Assembly: GCA_937873135.1 (NCBI GenBank)
Contig: CALMVQ010000132.1
Span: forward strand, 24,813 to 88,812
Origin: an uncultured Scytonema sp.
GTDB taxonomy: Bacteria; Cyanobacteriota; Cyanobacteriia; Cyanobacteriales; Nostocaceae
Direction of reading: 5' to 3'
DNA length: 64,000 nucleotides
A program made the translations under genes and the position numbers. Below are positions 46,018 to 57,200 of this stretch, piece after piece (positions within the stretch are counted from its first letter, which is position 1; each line of letters begins with the position of its first letter). A model generated the notes under the pieces. It made no database searches. It was given only the letters and a program-made list of their open reading frames with translations, and was not told where the DNA came from.

Positions 46018-49000
46018 ATGAAGCAAGATTTAACCAGCCAAGATTATCGCTCTTTAATGCAAAATGCGTTGATTAAGTTGGAAGAAATGCAAACGCATCT
46101 CAGCGTTTTGGAGCGGGCTAGGACAGAACCGATCGCAATCGTTGGCATAGGCTGTAGGTTTCCGGGAGGTGCCAACAGCCCTCATTCCTTTTGGAAATTC
46201 TTACGTGACGGTTTAGATGCTGTTACAGAGGTTCCTAGAGAAAGATGGGATATTGATGCCTACTACGATGCAGATCAAGCTAATCCTGGTAAAATGTACA
46301 CCCGCTATGGCAGTTTTTTGGAGCAGGTTGATAAATTCGACTCTCAATTTTTTGGTATTCCTCCGCGTGAAGCGGCTTTAATAGATCCCCAGCAAAGATT
46401 ACTTTTAGAAGTCAGTTGGGAGGCGTTGGAACATGCTGGATTGCCACCAGAGCGGCAGATGGGTAGCAAAACTGGGGTTTTTGTAGGTATTATGAATCAA
46501 GATTATCTCCAGTTGGCAAGCAGTTCTCCCAAGGCAATCGATATCTATACTGGTACAGGGAACGCAGTCAGCTTTGCTGCTGGTAGATTATCTTACCTTC
46601 TGGGTTTGCAGGGACCAAGCTTAGTCGTAGATACAGCTTGCTCATCATCCTTGTTAGCCGTTCATCTTGCTTGTCAAAGTTTAAGAACAAAAGAGAGTCA
46701 TCTAGCTTTAGCAGGCGGAGTAAATCTGATATTGTCGCCAATCTCCACGATTATTGAGTGTCGTGCCCAGATGCTGACACCCGATGACCATTGTAAGACT
46801 TTTGATGCAGCAGCTGATGGCTTTGTTAGAGGAGAGGGGTGTGGAGTCGTAGTCCTCAAACGCTTGTCAGATGCACTGAATGATCGCGACAATATCTTAG
46901 CTTTAATTCGAGGCTCTGCGGTCAATCAAGATGGTCGCAGTAGTGGTCTGACAGTCCCTAAGGGAAAAGCTCAAGAGGAATTGATTTGTCAAGCCTTGAG
47001 TAATGCAAATGTCGAACCAGATCGAGTGAGTTATATCGAAGCTCACGGCACAGGTACATCATTGGGAGATCCTATAGAGGTAAACGCCTTAGGAACTGTA
47101 TTTGGTAAGAATCGTCCTAAAGACCAGCCTTTGGTAATTGGCTCAGTAAAGACCAACATCGGTCACTTAGAAGGAGCAGCAGGGATAGCAGGTCTGATTA
47201 AAGTCGTTTTGGCTATGCAACATGGTGAAATTCCGCCTCATCTACACTTTCAACAGCCAAATCCTTATATTGACTGGGAAAAACTGCCAGTTATAGTTCC
47301 CACAAAACTAAGACCTTGGTTTTTAGAAGATGGACGGCGAATTGCGGGAGTAAGTTCCTTTGGCTTTAGTGGCACAAACGCCCATGTGGTGTTAGAAGAA
47401 GCACCTCCGTCACAGGCAGTACCAGTAGATAACAAACGTGAATGGCATCTGTTGACGTTGTCAGCCAAAACACCAGAAGCGCTTCAGGATTTAGCGATTC
47501 AATATGAAAATTACTTGAGTTCCAATCCCGACTTATTGATCGGTGATATCTGCTATAGTGCCAATACCGGGCGCTCGCATTTCTCCCATCGGCTATGTGT
47601 AATAGCAGAATCACTGGCACAGACGAAAGAACAACTGGCAGCATTTGTTGGTGGACAAAAACCAACAGGAGTTTTAACAGGAGACAATAGCGCTCGACCC
47701 AAAATCGCTTTTTTATTCACGGGTCAAGGGTCGCAGTACGTGAAGATGGGGCAACAATTGTATCAAACACAACCCACCTTCCGCGCTATCCTCGAGCAGT
47801 GCGATGAAATTTTGCGTCCCCATCTGGAAAAACCCCTACTTTCAGTACTCTACCCACAGCTCTCCGATAGTTCGCCCCTAGATAACACAGCCTATACACA
47901 ACCCGCCCTATTTGCCCTAGAATATGCCCTATTTCAGTTATGGAAATCTTGGGGTATCACTCCAGATGCGGTCATGGGTCATAGTGTGGGCGAGTATGTC
48001 GCCGCTTGCGTCGCCGGAGTATTTAGCCTCGAAGATGGTTTGAAATTGATTGCACAACGCGGACGGTTGATGCAGGAAACGCCTGGTGATGGTGAAATGG
48101 TAGCTGTGTTTGCTGATGCTAACTTAGTCACAGATGCAATTCAATCCCATCCATCGCAGGTTGCGTTGGCAAAGCCCGCCGTAGGCATCGCGGCGATTAA
48201 TGGTCCGGAAAATGTGGTGATTTCCGGTCATCGAAGAGGAGTCGCGGTCATTGTTGCTGCCTTAGAAGCACAAAAAGTGCGGACGAAAAAATTGGCAGTC
48301 TCTCATGCCTTCCACTCACCGTTGATGGAACCGATACTAGCAGATTTTGCTCGTGCGGCGCAACAAGTCACATACTCTTGTCCACGCATTGAGTTAATTT
48401 CTAACCTCACCGGAACTACAGTCAATGCAGAAATTGCCACTGCTGAATATTGGGTCAACCATTTGCGACAACCCGTGCAATTTGCCCACAGCATTAGAAC
48501 ATTGCATCAGCAAGGGTATGAGGTCTTTGTTGAGTGCGGACCCCAGCCAACTCTTTTGGCTATGGCTCGTAAATGCTTGACTTCAGGTGTAGGAGTTTGG
48601 CTTCCCAGCTTACATCCCGGACAACAAGATTGGCAACAAATGCTTCTGAGTTTAGCTCAACTCTATGTCCGTGGCGTTTCTGTTGACTGGTCTGCTTTTG
48701 AAAAAGGCTTCTCGCATTATAGGGTAGACTTGCCAACTTATCCCTGGCAGAAAAAGCGTTATTGGATAAACACAAATGCCGAAAACGAACAGCAAAAATC
48801 GCTGTCTTTACTTCAAGGAAATAACTTTACCCCAATCATCGACTTTCTTAACCAAGGGAATACAAAACAGTTAGCTGAGCAATTAGAAAAAGCAGGAAAA
48901 CTTTTAGAAAATGAAATTAAAGTTCTACCTAAACTGCTGGATTTATTAGTTAAGCAGCATCAAAAGCAACTTACAGCAGCAACCTTTAAAAATTTGCTCT

Positions 49001-50949
49001 ACAAAATAGATTGGCAACTCAAGCCACGTCAGTCGAAGACTATTTTAAAGGCGATTAACAATTCTGAAGCGGGAAATTGGCTCATTTTCGCGGATTCGGG
49101 TGGTGTGGGACAAGCCCTAGCGAAACGATTACACGAAGAAGGTCAAAGCTGCATCTTAATCTATGCTGAAAATGGCTATCAAAGTAAAGAAACTGGAATT
49201 TTTAGCCTGAACCCCTTGAGTCCAGAAAATTTTGAGCGTTTGTTCCAAGAAGTTTTGCTCAAAAGCCAATTGCCTCTTAAGGGAATCATTCATTTGTGGA
49301 GTTTAGATACAGCACAATCAAATGATTTGACCCTCTCTGATTTAGAACAAGCACAGAAATGGGGATGTGGCAGTGTCTTGCATTTGATGCAGGAGTTAGT
49401 TAAGCACTATAATAAACAAATCTTACCTAAATTGTGGTTAGTCAGTCGAGGAGTTCAGCAAGTGGAAGCCCATACGGCTTCTCTAGCAGTAGCTCAAGCT
49501 CCCTTGTGGGGACTGGGTAAAGTCATTGCTGTAGAACATCCCCAATTGTGGGGAGGAGTGATCGATTTAGCCCTTGAGGCGACCGAAGATGAAGTATCAA
49601 TGCTAATGGCAGAGATAGAGGACTCTGTTGGAGAAGACCATCTCGCCTTCCGAAAGGGACATAGATATGTGGCTCGGTTAGTACATGAAGACTCAGTACC
49701 ATCTCAAGAAGTGGTGTTCCAAGCTGATGGCACTTACCTTATTACCGGGGGTTTGGGAGCTTTGGGTCTGAAAGTAGCTGCCTGGATGGTGGATCTAGGA
49801 GTCCGGTATTTAGTTCTAACCGGACGTCGCGGTATCTTTTCTCCTGAAATTAAAGCAGCTATTACCCGCATGGAACACGCAGGAACTAGGATTCTAGTCG
49901 CTAAAGCTGATGTATCTAGCCAGCAAGATATGACTGGAGTGTTCGAGGAGATGAACTGCTCTATGCCACCTCTACGTGGGATTATACATGCGGCTGGTGT
50001 TTCTAAAAATCAAACTATAGAGGAAATCGACCTGAACAGCTTTGAATCGGTGCTGCGCCCTAAAGTAGTAGGGACATGGATTCTGCATCAACTGACACAA
50101 GGGCTGGATCTGGATTTTTTCTTGAACTTCTCCTCAATTGCTTCAGTGTGGGGTTCCAAGGGACAAGCACATTATGCGGCAGCCAACCATTTTTTGGATG
50201 TGTTCGCCAATTACCGTCAAGGGCTTAAGATGAAAACGTTAAGTGTAAATTGGGGTCTTTGGGCTGGTGATGGCATGGCTACGCCCGAAGAGCAGAACTT
50301 TTTAACCCAGATGGGGTTAAAAGTGTTGCAACCAGAGCAAGCAGTTACTATCCTCGGATACCTGCTTGGGTCAGGTTGTAACCAGACAACAGTGGCTGAC
50401 GTTGATTGGACGTTATTCAAAGAATTCTATGAGGCAAGGGGACAACGGTCACTGTTAGAACAAATTGTAGTACAGCCACGGAAAGCAGGAAAACAGCACT
50501 CAGGACAACAGTCAGAAATATTAAAACGACTGGAGGCAGCTAAGGAAAGCGATCGCACAAATATTTTAATTGCTTACATTCAACAAGAGGTTTCTCAAGC
50601 GCTGGGGCTAGAACCATCTCAAGTACCAGATCCGCAGCAAGGCTTTTTTGACATGGGTATAGATTCTTTGATAGTACATGAACTGACAAAACGGCTTGAA
50701 GCCAGCTTAGACTGTTCTCTTCCTTCCACTTTAATCTTTGAATTTCCAAACATTACAAAATTGTCCAAGTATTTGTCTGAGGAAGTGCTAGGCTGGGAGT
50801 CATCGAAAACTATTAATGCAAAGTTGCCCAAACGTGAAGACAAACGACTTGAAGCTTTGTCAGAGATAGAACAACTTGCCGAAGATGAACTTGAAGTGTC
50901 AATTGCCCAGAGACTGGCAAAGTTAGAAACTTTGGTAAATGGTGACTAA
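46018..50949 (+). CDS. Type I polyketide synthase, KS-AT-KR-ACP (module 3)
   Basis: 1643 residues. The docking helix (about 1-36) precedes a complete KS (DTACSSS, EAHGTGT, KTNIGH). The malonyl-type AT has GHSVGE and HAFH. A 21-bp in-frame insertion (about 48166-48188) adds seven residues just before GIAAINGPEN, compared with module 2. There is no DH: a helical linker (about 900-990) leads straight to the KR (GGLGALG near 1241). This KR lacks the LDD motif (AGVSKNQTIEE) and has Trp eight residues before the Tyr (SVWGSKGQAHY), so it should be A-type, giving the opposite hydroxyl configuration to its neighbours. The ACP Ser is near 1549 (MGIDSLIVHEL). Expected product: a beta-hydroxyacyl unit. 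Its end overlaps the module 4 start by 11 bases. Confidence 0.94.
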   Translation: MKQDLTSQDYRSLMQNALIKLEEMQTHLSVLERARTEPIAIVGIGCRFPGGANSPHSFWKFLRDGLDAVTEVPRERWDIDAYYDADQANPGKMYTRYGSFLEQVDKFDSQFFGIPPREAALIDPQQRLLLEVSWEALEHAGLPPERQMGSKTGVFVGIMNQDYLQLASSSPKAIDIYTGTGNAVSFAAGRLSYLLGLQGPSLVVDTACSSSLLAVHLACQSLRTKESHLALAGGVNLILSPISTIIECRAQMLTPDDHCKTFDAAADGFVRGEGCGVVVLKRLSDALNDRDNILALIRGSAVNQDGRSSGLTVPKGKAQEELICQALSNANVEPDRVSYIEAHGTGTSLGDPIEVNALGTVFGKNRPKDQPLVIGSVKTNIGHLEGAAGIAGLIKVVLAMQHGEIPPHLHFQQPNPYIDWEKLPVIVPTKLRPWFLEDGRRIAGVSSFGFSGTNAHVVLEEAPPSQAVPVDNKREWHLLTLSAKTPEALQDLAIQYENYLSSNPDLLIGDICYSANTGRSHFSHRLCVIAESLAQTKEQLAAFVGGQKPTGVLTGDNSARPKIAFLFTGQGSQYVKMGQQLYQTQPTFRAILEQCDEILRPHLEKPLLSVLYPQLSDSSPLDNTAYTQPALFALEYALFQLWKSWGITPDAVMGHSVGEYVAACVAGVFSLEDGLKLIAQRGRLMQETPGDGEMVAVFADANLVTDAIQSHPSQVALAKPAVGIAAINGPENVVISGHRRGVAVIVAALEAQKVRTKKLAVSHAFHSPLMEPILADFARAAQQVTYSCPRIELISNLTGTTVNAEIATAEYWVNHLRQPVQFAHSIRTLHQQGYEVFVECGPQPTLLAMARKCLTSGVGVWLPSLHPGQQDWQQMLLSLAQLYVRGVSVDWSAFEKGFSHYRVDLPTYPWQKKRYWINTNAENEQQKSLSLLQGNNFTPIIDFLNQGNTKQLAEQLEKAGKLLENEIKVLPKLLDLLVKQHQKQLTAATFKNLLYKIDWQLKPRQSKTILKAINNSEAGNWLIFADSGGVGQALAKRLHEEGQSCILIYAENGYQSKETGIFSLNPLSPENFERLFQEVLLKSQLPLKGIIHLWSLDTAQSNDLTLSDLEQAQKWGCGSVLHLMQELVKHYNKQILPKLWLVSRGVQQVEAHTASLAVAQAPLWGLGKVIAVEHPQLWGGVIDLALEATEDEVSMLMAEIEDSVGEDHLAFRKGHRYVARLVHEDSVPSQEVVFQADGTYLITGGLGALGLKVAAWMVDLGVRYLVLTGRRGIFSPEIKAAITRMEHAGTRILVAKADVSSQQDMTGVFEEMNCSMPPLRGIIHAAGVSKNQTIEEIDLNSFESVLRPKVVGTWILHQLTQGLDLDFFLNFSSIASVWGSKGQAHYAAANHFLDVFANYRQGLKMKTLSVNWGLWAGDGMATPEEQNFLTQMGLKVLQPEQAVTILGYLLGSGCNQTTVADVDWTLFKEFYEARGQRSLLEQIVVQPRKAGKQHSGQQSEILKRLEAAKESDRTNILIAYIQQEVSQALGLEPSQVPDPQQGFFDMGIDSLIVHELTKRLEASLDCSLPSTLIFEFPNITKLSKYLSEEVLGWESSKTINAKLPKREDKRLEALSEIEQLAEDELEVSIAQRLAKLETLVNGD
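47368..48701 (+). repeat. Near-identical AT tract, copy in module 3
   Basis: Partner of the tract at 41500-42812. It carries a net 21-bp insertion at about 48166-48188 (GGCAAAGCCCGCCGTAGGCA within it) that resembles a GC-rich dispersed repeat common in filamentous cyanobacteria. The frame is kept. Confidence 0.85.
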
Positions 50950-53900
50950 GATGAAGGATATTTCCGAAAGAGTTAACCAACTATCTTCTTCAAAACGGCT
51001 GCTTCTTGCTCTAGATGAAGCTTTGGGTAAACTAGAAGCAGTTGAGCGTTCCAAGAACGAGCCGATCGCTATCATTGGAATGGGCTGCCGATTCCCTGGA
51101 GGTGCCGATAACCCAGAAGCCTTCTGGCAGCTATTACATGATGGAGTGGACGCCATCACGGAGATTCCTCCACAGCGCTGGGATATGGATCTTCTTTACG
51201 ACCCAGATCCTAACATTGCTGGGAAAATGTACATCCGTCATGCTGGATTGTTGCAGCAAGTAGACCAATTCGATCCTCAGTTCTTCGGAATTTCTCCGCG
51301 AGAAGCATCAAGCATGGACCCTCAACAACGTTTACTATTAGAAGTGAGTTGGGAAGCTCTAGAAAATGCTGGAGTCGCACCACACGATCTATCTGACAGC
51401 CAAACTGGTGTTTTTTTGGGGATAGGTCAAAATGATTATTCACGATTGCAGTTGCACTCCGGCGAGCATACACGTATTAATGCTTATGATGGCACGGGGA
51501 ATGGCTTTTGCTTTGCAGCAGGTCGGTTGTCCTATTTTCTGGGTCTGCAAGGTCCAAGTATGGCAATAGATACAGCTTGCTCCTCTTCTTTAGTAGCAAT
51601 ACATCTAGCTTGTCAAAGCTTGCGTACTAGCGAGTGCAATCTTGCCCTAGCGGCTGGGGTACAACTGATCTTGTCACCAGAAGTTACCATTTTTCTATCC
51701 AGAGCACAGGCTCTTTCTTCTGATGGTCGTTGTAAGACATTTGATAGCGCTGCCAACGGTTATGGTCGAGGTGAGGGATGTGGAGTTGTGGTCCTCAAGC
51801 GCCTTCATGATGCCATTGCTGACGGCGATAATATTCTAGCTCTCATTAAAGGTTCAGCAGTTAACCACGATGGACCAAGCAGTGGTTTTACAGTTCCCAA
51901 TAAGATAGCTCAGCAAACACTCCTCCATAAGGCATTAGCAAACGCTAAAGTCAAGCCATCTCAAGTGAGTTATGTAGAGGCTCATGGTACAGGAACCTCC
52001 TTAGGAGATCCAGTTGAAGTTAAAGCTTTAGCAACCGTGTTTGGTGAAGAGCGATCGCTAGAGAATCCCTTAATCATTGGTTCAGTTAAGACTAATATCG
52101 GGCATTTAGAAACTGCTGCTGGTATAGCAGGTTTAATCAAAGTCGTGTTATCCCTCCAACATAAGGAGATTCCGCCTCATTTGCACTTTAAGCAGCCCAA
52201 TTCCCATATAAATTGGGATGAATTAGCAGTGGAAGTACCGATTTCGCTAGTATCCTGGGATTCAGACAACAGACAACGGCTGGCGGGAGTGAGTTCCTTT
52301 GGGATGAGTGGTACTAATGCCCATGTAATACTCGAAGAGGCACCGTTACCCAAATCTGTACCAGATGCTTTCGCAGACCGTCCACGACATTTGCTGATCC
52401 TCTCAGCTAAAACAGAAGAGGCATTAAAGCAATTAGCCCGTCGGTATGAGAATTACCTAACCACTCACCCTAAATCAGCTATTGCAGATATTTGCTTCAC
52501 ATCTTATACAGGGCGATCACACTTTAATCATAGGTTGAGTGTATTGACATCTTCATCAACAGAATTGATGGAAAAACTAGCTGCTTTTGCATCTGGGCAA
52601 AAAGTAACAGGAGTCTTACAAGGGCGGCTACAAGAGCAAAACCAGTCAGAAATTGTCTTTCTTTTTACAGGTGAGAAGTCTCAGTACAAAGGTATGGGAC
52701 GCCAACTTTATGAAACACAACCCACTTTTCGTTCCTGCCTTGATCGCTGCAATAAAATTTTACGTCCTTACCTGGAACAACCCCTACTCGAAGTTCTCTA
52801 TCCAAAAGCCGACGAGAATGACTTATTAAATGAAACAGCTTACACCCAACCCGCCTTGTTTGCCATTGAATACGCTTTAGCCTACTTATGGGAGTCTTGG
52901 GGTATATCTCCAAACGCTGTGATGGGTTATGGCGTAGGTGAGTATGTTGCTGCTTGTGTGGCTGGGGTATTTAGTCTAGAAGATGCTCTGAAACTGATTG
53001 TCGAACGGGGACGTTTGATACAGACGTTGGCTCAAGAAGGTAGAATGGAATCAATCCTAGCAGTATTCAAAAATGTTGCAAAGGAAGTCACTTACTCACC
53101 TTCACGTCTAAATATCATCTCTAATGTCGCTGGCACAACAGTTGCAGAAGAGATCAGCACCCCTGAATATTGGTGTCTTCATATGCAGCAACCAGTGCAA
53201 TTTGCACCTGGACTGCAAACACTTGCTCACAAAGGTGATAAAATCTTTATAGGGATGGGTTCAAAGCCCTCTTTATTAGAAATGGATCGTGAAGTCATTT
53301 GGCTTTCCAGTCTCTGCCCAAAGCAAGAGGATTGGCAGCAAATACTCCAAAGTTTGGGAGAATTATATGTACGTGGAGTACCAATAGACTGGTATAACTT
53401 TGACCAAGGCTACTCTCGCCGCCGTCTCCAACTGCCAACATATCCATTTCAGCGCCGACGATATTGGGTAGAGACAGATAGTAATGTTCATCCAACAAAT
53501 AGTCACCAAACCAACAATAACCCAGAAACTGAAGCATTATTACGACAGACAGCGGAATTACTACCTAAGTTGCTGGAAGCATTAACCAAACAGCCGCAGG
53601 CAAATAGTTCATTTAACGGAGTAAAGCAAATATCAGAGCATCAAGAGCCTTGGCTTTTACAACATCTGAAGGAAATGCTTCATAGCGAACGCCTAGCTTT
53701 CTTGATTGCTCATCTTCAAAATGAAGTCGCCACTGTGTTGCGTCTCGATCCATCCCAGCTACCAGAAGAAAAGTTAAGCTTTTTTGACATGGGCATGGAT
53801 TCTCTGCTTGCCGTTGAGTTGAAGAATCGGCTCGAAACAAGTTTGGGAAATTCTATTTCTCCAACATTAGCTTTCAACTATCCTAATATTGAAAGCCTTG

Positions 53901-54064
53901 CTAAGTATTTGCTTAACGACGTAACTAGTTTAGATTCAATTGAAGAATATGACGCAGTGTTTCCAGAAGAGAACCATCAGCTGACGCAGATAGTGCTAGA
54001 AGTAGAAAACTTATCGGAAGAGGAAGTTGAAAATTTACTCGTTCAGAAATTAGCAACTCTTTAG
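50939..54064 (+). CDS. Type I polyketide synthase, KS-AT(inactive)-ACP (module 4)
   Basis: 1041 residues. A docking helix is followed by KS with all catalytic residues ([22 protein letters not shown]). The AT is degenerate: the nucleophile elbow is GYGVGE (Tyr664-Gly665) in place of GHSVGE; the front motif is GEKSQY in place of GQGSQY; and about 70 residues are missing between RLIQTLAQEGRM and ESILAVFKNVAKEV. The missing part is the small subdomain and the HAFHSP motif with the catalytic His. There is no reductive domain. The ACP is normal (MGMDSLLAVEL, Ser about 953), with a helical tail. Without self-loading, malonate must come from another enzyme, or the module only passes or condenses chains. 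If it extends, it would leave a beta-keto group. The start overlaps the module 3 stop. Confidence 0.92.
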   Translation: MVTKMKDISERVNQLSSSKRLLLALDEALGKLEAVERSKNEPIAIIGMGCRFPGGADNPEAFWQLLHDGVDAITEIPPQRWDMDLLYDPDPNIAGKMYIRHAGLLQQVDQFDPQFFGISPREASSMDPQQRLLLEVSWEALENAGVAPHDLSDSQTGVFLGIGQNDYSRLQLHSGEHTRINAYDGTGNGFCFAAGRLSYFLGLQGPSMAIDTACSSSLVAIHLACQSLRTSECNLALAAGVQLILSPEVTIFLSRAQALSSDGRCKTFDSAANGYGRGEGCGVVVLKRLHDAIADGDNILALIKGSAVNHDGPSSGFTVPNKIAQQTLLHKALANAKVKPSQVSYVEAHGTGTSLGDPVEVKALATVFGEERSLENPLIIGSVKTNIGHLETAAGIAGLIKVVLSLQHKEIPPHLHFKQPNSHINWDELAVEVPISLVSWDSDNRQRLAGVSSFGMSGTNAHVILEEAPLPKSVPDAFADRPRHLLILSAKTEEALKQLARRYENYLTTHPKSAIADICFTSYTGRSHFNHRLSVLTSSSTELMEKLAAFASGQKVTGVLQGRLQEQNQSEIVFLFTGEKSQYKGMGRQLYETQPTFRSCLDRCNKILRPYLEQPLLEVLYPKADENDLLNETAYTQPALFAIEYALAYLWESWGISPNAVMGYGVGEYVAACVAGVFSLEDALKLIVERGRLIQTLAQEGRMESILAVFKNVAKEVTYSPSRLNIISNVAGTTVAEEISTPEYWCLHMQQPVQFAPGLQTLAHKGDKIFIGMGSKPSLLEMDREVIWLSSLCPKQEDWQQILQSLGELYVRGVPIDWYNFDQGYSRRRLQLPTYPFQRRRYWVETDSNVHPTNSHQTNNNPETEALLRQTAELLPKLLEALTKQPQANSSFNGVKQISEHQEPWLLQHLKEMLHSERLAFLIAHLQNEVATVLRLDPSQLPEEKLSFFDMGMDSLLAVELKNRLETSLGNSISPTLAFNYPNIESLAKYLLNDVTSLDSIEEYDAVFPEENHQLTQIVLEVENLSEEEVENLLVQKLATL

Positions 54065-54205
54065 GAAAAAGCAAATGATAACTGATTAACTGGATATAAT
54101 AGGATAACAAATCCGTTTGCTCCGAAATTATTTCTCCTTCTCCTCCCTCTATGTTCTCTGCGTCTGGTACAGTTTTTTTATTATTCAGATGTAACCGGAT
54201 TTAAT

Positions 54206-57200
54206 ATGAGTAAAATTTCCGAGCGATTTGCACATATGTCTCCATTAAAACAAGCGCTTATAGCGTTAGAGGAGATGCGCTATAAGCTCGATAAAATAGA
54301 GCGCCAGCAAAGTGAACCGATTGCCATTATTGGTACGGGTTGCCGATTTCCCGGCGGTGCTAATACTCCACAGATGTTTTGGCAGCGACTCCAAAATGGT
54401 TTTGATGCTATCCAAGAAGTGCCATTAGAAAGGTGGGATATAGATGCCTACTACGACTCAAATTCTGAAACAGATGGCAAAATTTATACACGGCAAGGCG
54501 GTTTTTTAGATGTAGGAGTAGACGGTTTTGATGCTGAATTCTTTGGGCTTGCTCCACGAGAAATAGTGAGTATGGATCCCCAGCAACGGTTATTATTGGA
54601 GGTAACTTGGGAGGCTATAGAAAATGCCGGTCAAGCACCAGACAAGCTAGTTGGTAGCCAAACGGGAGTCTTTGTAGGAATCAATACTTCTGACTACTTA
54701 CATCTCCATAAAGGTTTTCAAGACCCTACTCATCTTAATGCCTATTTTTTCACTGGCAACACTTTTAGCATTGCAGCAGGTCGTTTATCATACATTTTGG
54801 GTCTGCAAGGTCCAAGCATAGCCTTGGATACTTCTTGCTCGTCGTCCTTAGTTAGTATTCATCTTGCTTGTGAAAGTCTCCGGACAGGAGGATGCAATCT
54901 GGCTTTAGCTGGTGGAGTGCATTTAATGCTATCATCGGCAGCATTTATAGTTCTATCGAAGATGCGAGCTTTGGCAACGGATGGTCGTTGCAAAACTTTT
55001 GATGCTGCTGCCGACGGTTATGGTAGAGGAGAAGGTTGCGGTATAGTAGTACTCAAACGGCTTTCAGATGCTATTGCCAACGGCGACAACATCTTGGCTT
55101 TGATTCGAGGTTCAGCAATTAACCATGATGGTCGCAGTGGTGGACTGACAGTGCCTAATGGGTTGGCTCAGCAAGCAGTTATTAGAGCAGCTTTGACCAA
55201 TGCTAAGCTAGAGCCAAAGCAGGTGAATTATGTAGAAGTCCATGGTACAGGGACTGCACTGGGAGATCCCATTGAGATTGAAGCGTTAGCAAGTGTACTA
55301 TCCGAGGGACATTCAAAGCAGCAGCCCCTGATCGTAGGTTCAGTGAAAACGAACATTGGTCATTTGGAAGCGGCGGCTGGGGTAGCAAGTCTGCTCAAAG
55401 TGATATTAGCTATGCAACACGAGGAGATCCCGCCCCATTTACATTTAAAAAACCCAAATCCTTCTGTTTCTTGGGAAGATCTTCCCATAATGATTCCAAC
55501 TCAGAAGACTTCTTGGTCTTCGCAAGCAAAAAGTCCTCGTGTAGCTGGAGTCAGTTCATTTGGGATGAGTGGAACAAATGCTCATGTGGTATTGGAGGAG
55601 GCACCTGTCCGCGCCTCGATTCACTCAGAAGTAGAGAGACCACTTCAAATTCTCACTTTGTCAGCTAAGAGTGAAATGGCGTTACAGAAACTTGCCGATC
55701 GCTTTCAGAAATACCTGGAGAACAATCCCTTAAGTTCTATAGGGGATGTCTGTTTTACAACCAACACTGGACGATCCCATTTTTCTCAGCGTTTAGCTGT
55801 AGTGGCTGAACAAGCAGCACAGGTACAAGAACGACTGGCTGCTTTTGCAAAGGGAGAGACACCAGATGGGCTGCTTGTCGGGCAAATCCCACCTGCAAGT
55901 CGCACAAAGGTGGCGTTTTTGTTTACAGGTCAAGGCTCTCAGTATATAGGTATGGGACGCGAACTCTACAAAACCCAACCTACATTTCGCAAAGCTTTGG
56001 AGCATTGCGATGAATTACTATTGCCTTATTTTAAACAATCATTATTATCATTATTATATATCCAACCTGAGATAGATGCAATTAATGAGACAGCTTTCAC
56101 TCAGCCTGCCTTGTTTGCAATCGAGTATGCCCTAGCCCAATTATGGCAGTCGTGGGGGGTAGAGCCATCAATAGTGATGGGTCATAGCGTAGGAGAGTAT
56201 GTCGCTGCCTGCATTGCTGGAGTGTTCAGCTTGGAAGATGGGCTGAAGCTGATTGCCCAACGAGGGCGATTAATGCAGGCTTTGCCACAGGAAGGCAAGA
56301 TGGTGGCGATATTTGCTGATGAAGCTAGGGTGACAGCAGCAATAGAACCATTTAAAGGACAAATGTCCATTGCTGCTATTAACGGTCCTAAGAACATCGT
56401 GATTTCGGGAAAATCTGAGGCGGTACAAGCAGTTACTCAAAAACTAGAAGCAGAAGGGATTATATCCCGTCTTTTGAAGGTTTCCCACGCCTTTCACTCT
56501 CCTTTGATGGAGCCAATACTGGATGCTTTTAAGCAAATAGCAACTGAAGTCAAGTATTCATCTCCTCGAATTAAAATGATTTCTAATCTAACCGGAGAAC
56601 TGGTAAAGGAAGAAGAGGTCACTCAAGCCGAGTATTGGTGCCGTCACTTGCGAGAAGCAGTGAAATTTAGTGCGAACATGCAGACACTGCACAAGCAAAG
56701 CTGTGAACTGTTTGTAGAAATTGGTCCACATCCAGTACTGCTGGGGATGGGACGGCAGTGTTTACCAGGGGAAACAGGAGTCTGGCTACCTTCATTACAC
56801 AGGGGAAAATCTGATTGGCAACAGTTGCTTCACAGTTTAGGAGAGTTGTATGTTCGTGGGGTAGAGGTAGATTGGTGCAAATTTGACCAAGACTACCCGC
56901 ACCAACGTCTTCAATTACCAACTTACCCGTTCCAACACTCGCGATATTGGTTGGAGCCTGCCTCGCTTACGCAATCAGCAACGCCGGAATCTCCTATTTT
57001 CACAGATTGGCTTTATGAAGTTAAGTGGCAACCCCAATCTCGCACGACAACCATAGAGCCAGGAGTCGAAATGCTACCAGAACGGCATGGCAGATGGTTG
57101 GTATTTGCTGATCAAAACAGCCAAATTAGCGCAAAACTAGCAGCTTTGTTAGAGGTTCGTGGAGAGACTTGTATCATGGTCTCTTCTGGAAAAACATACG

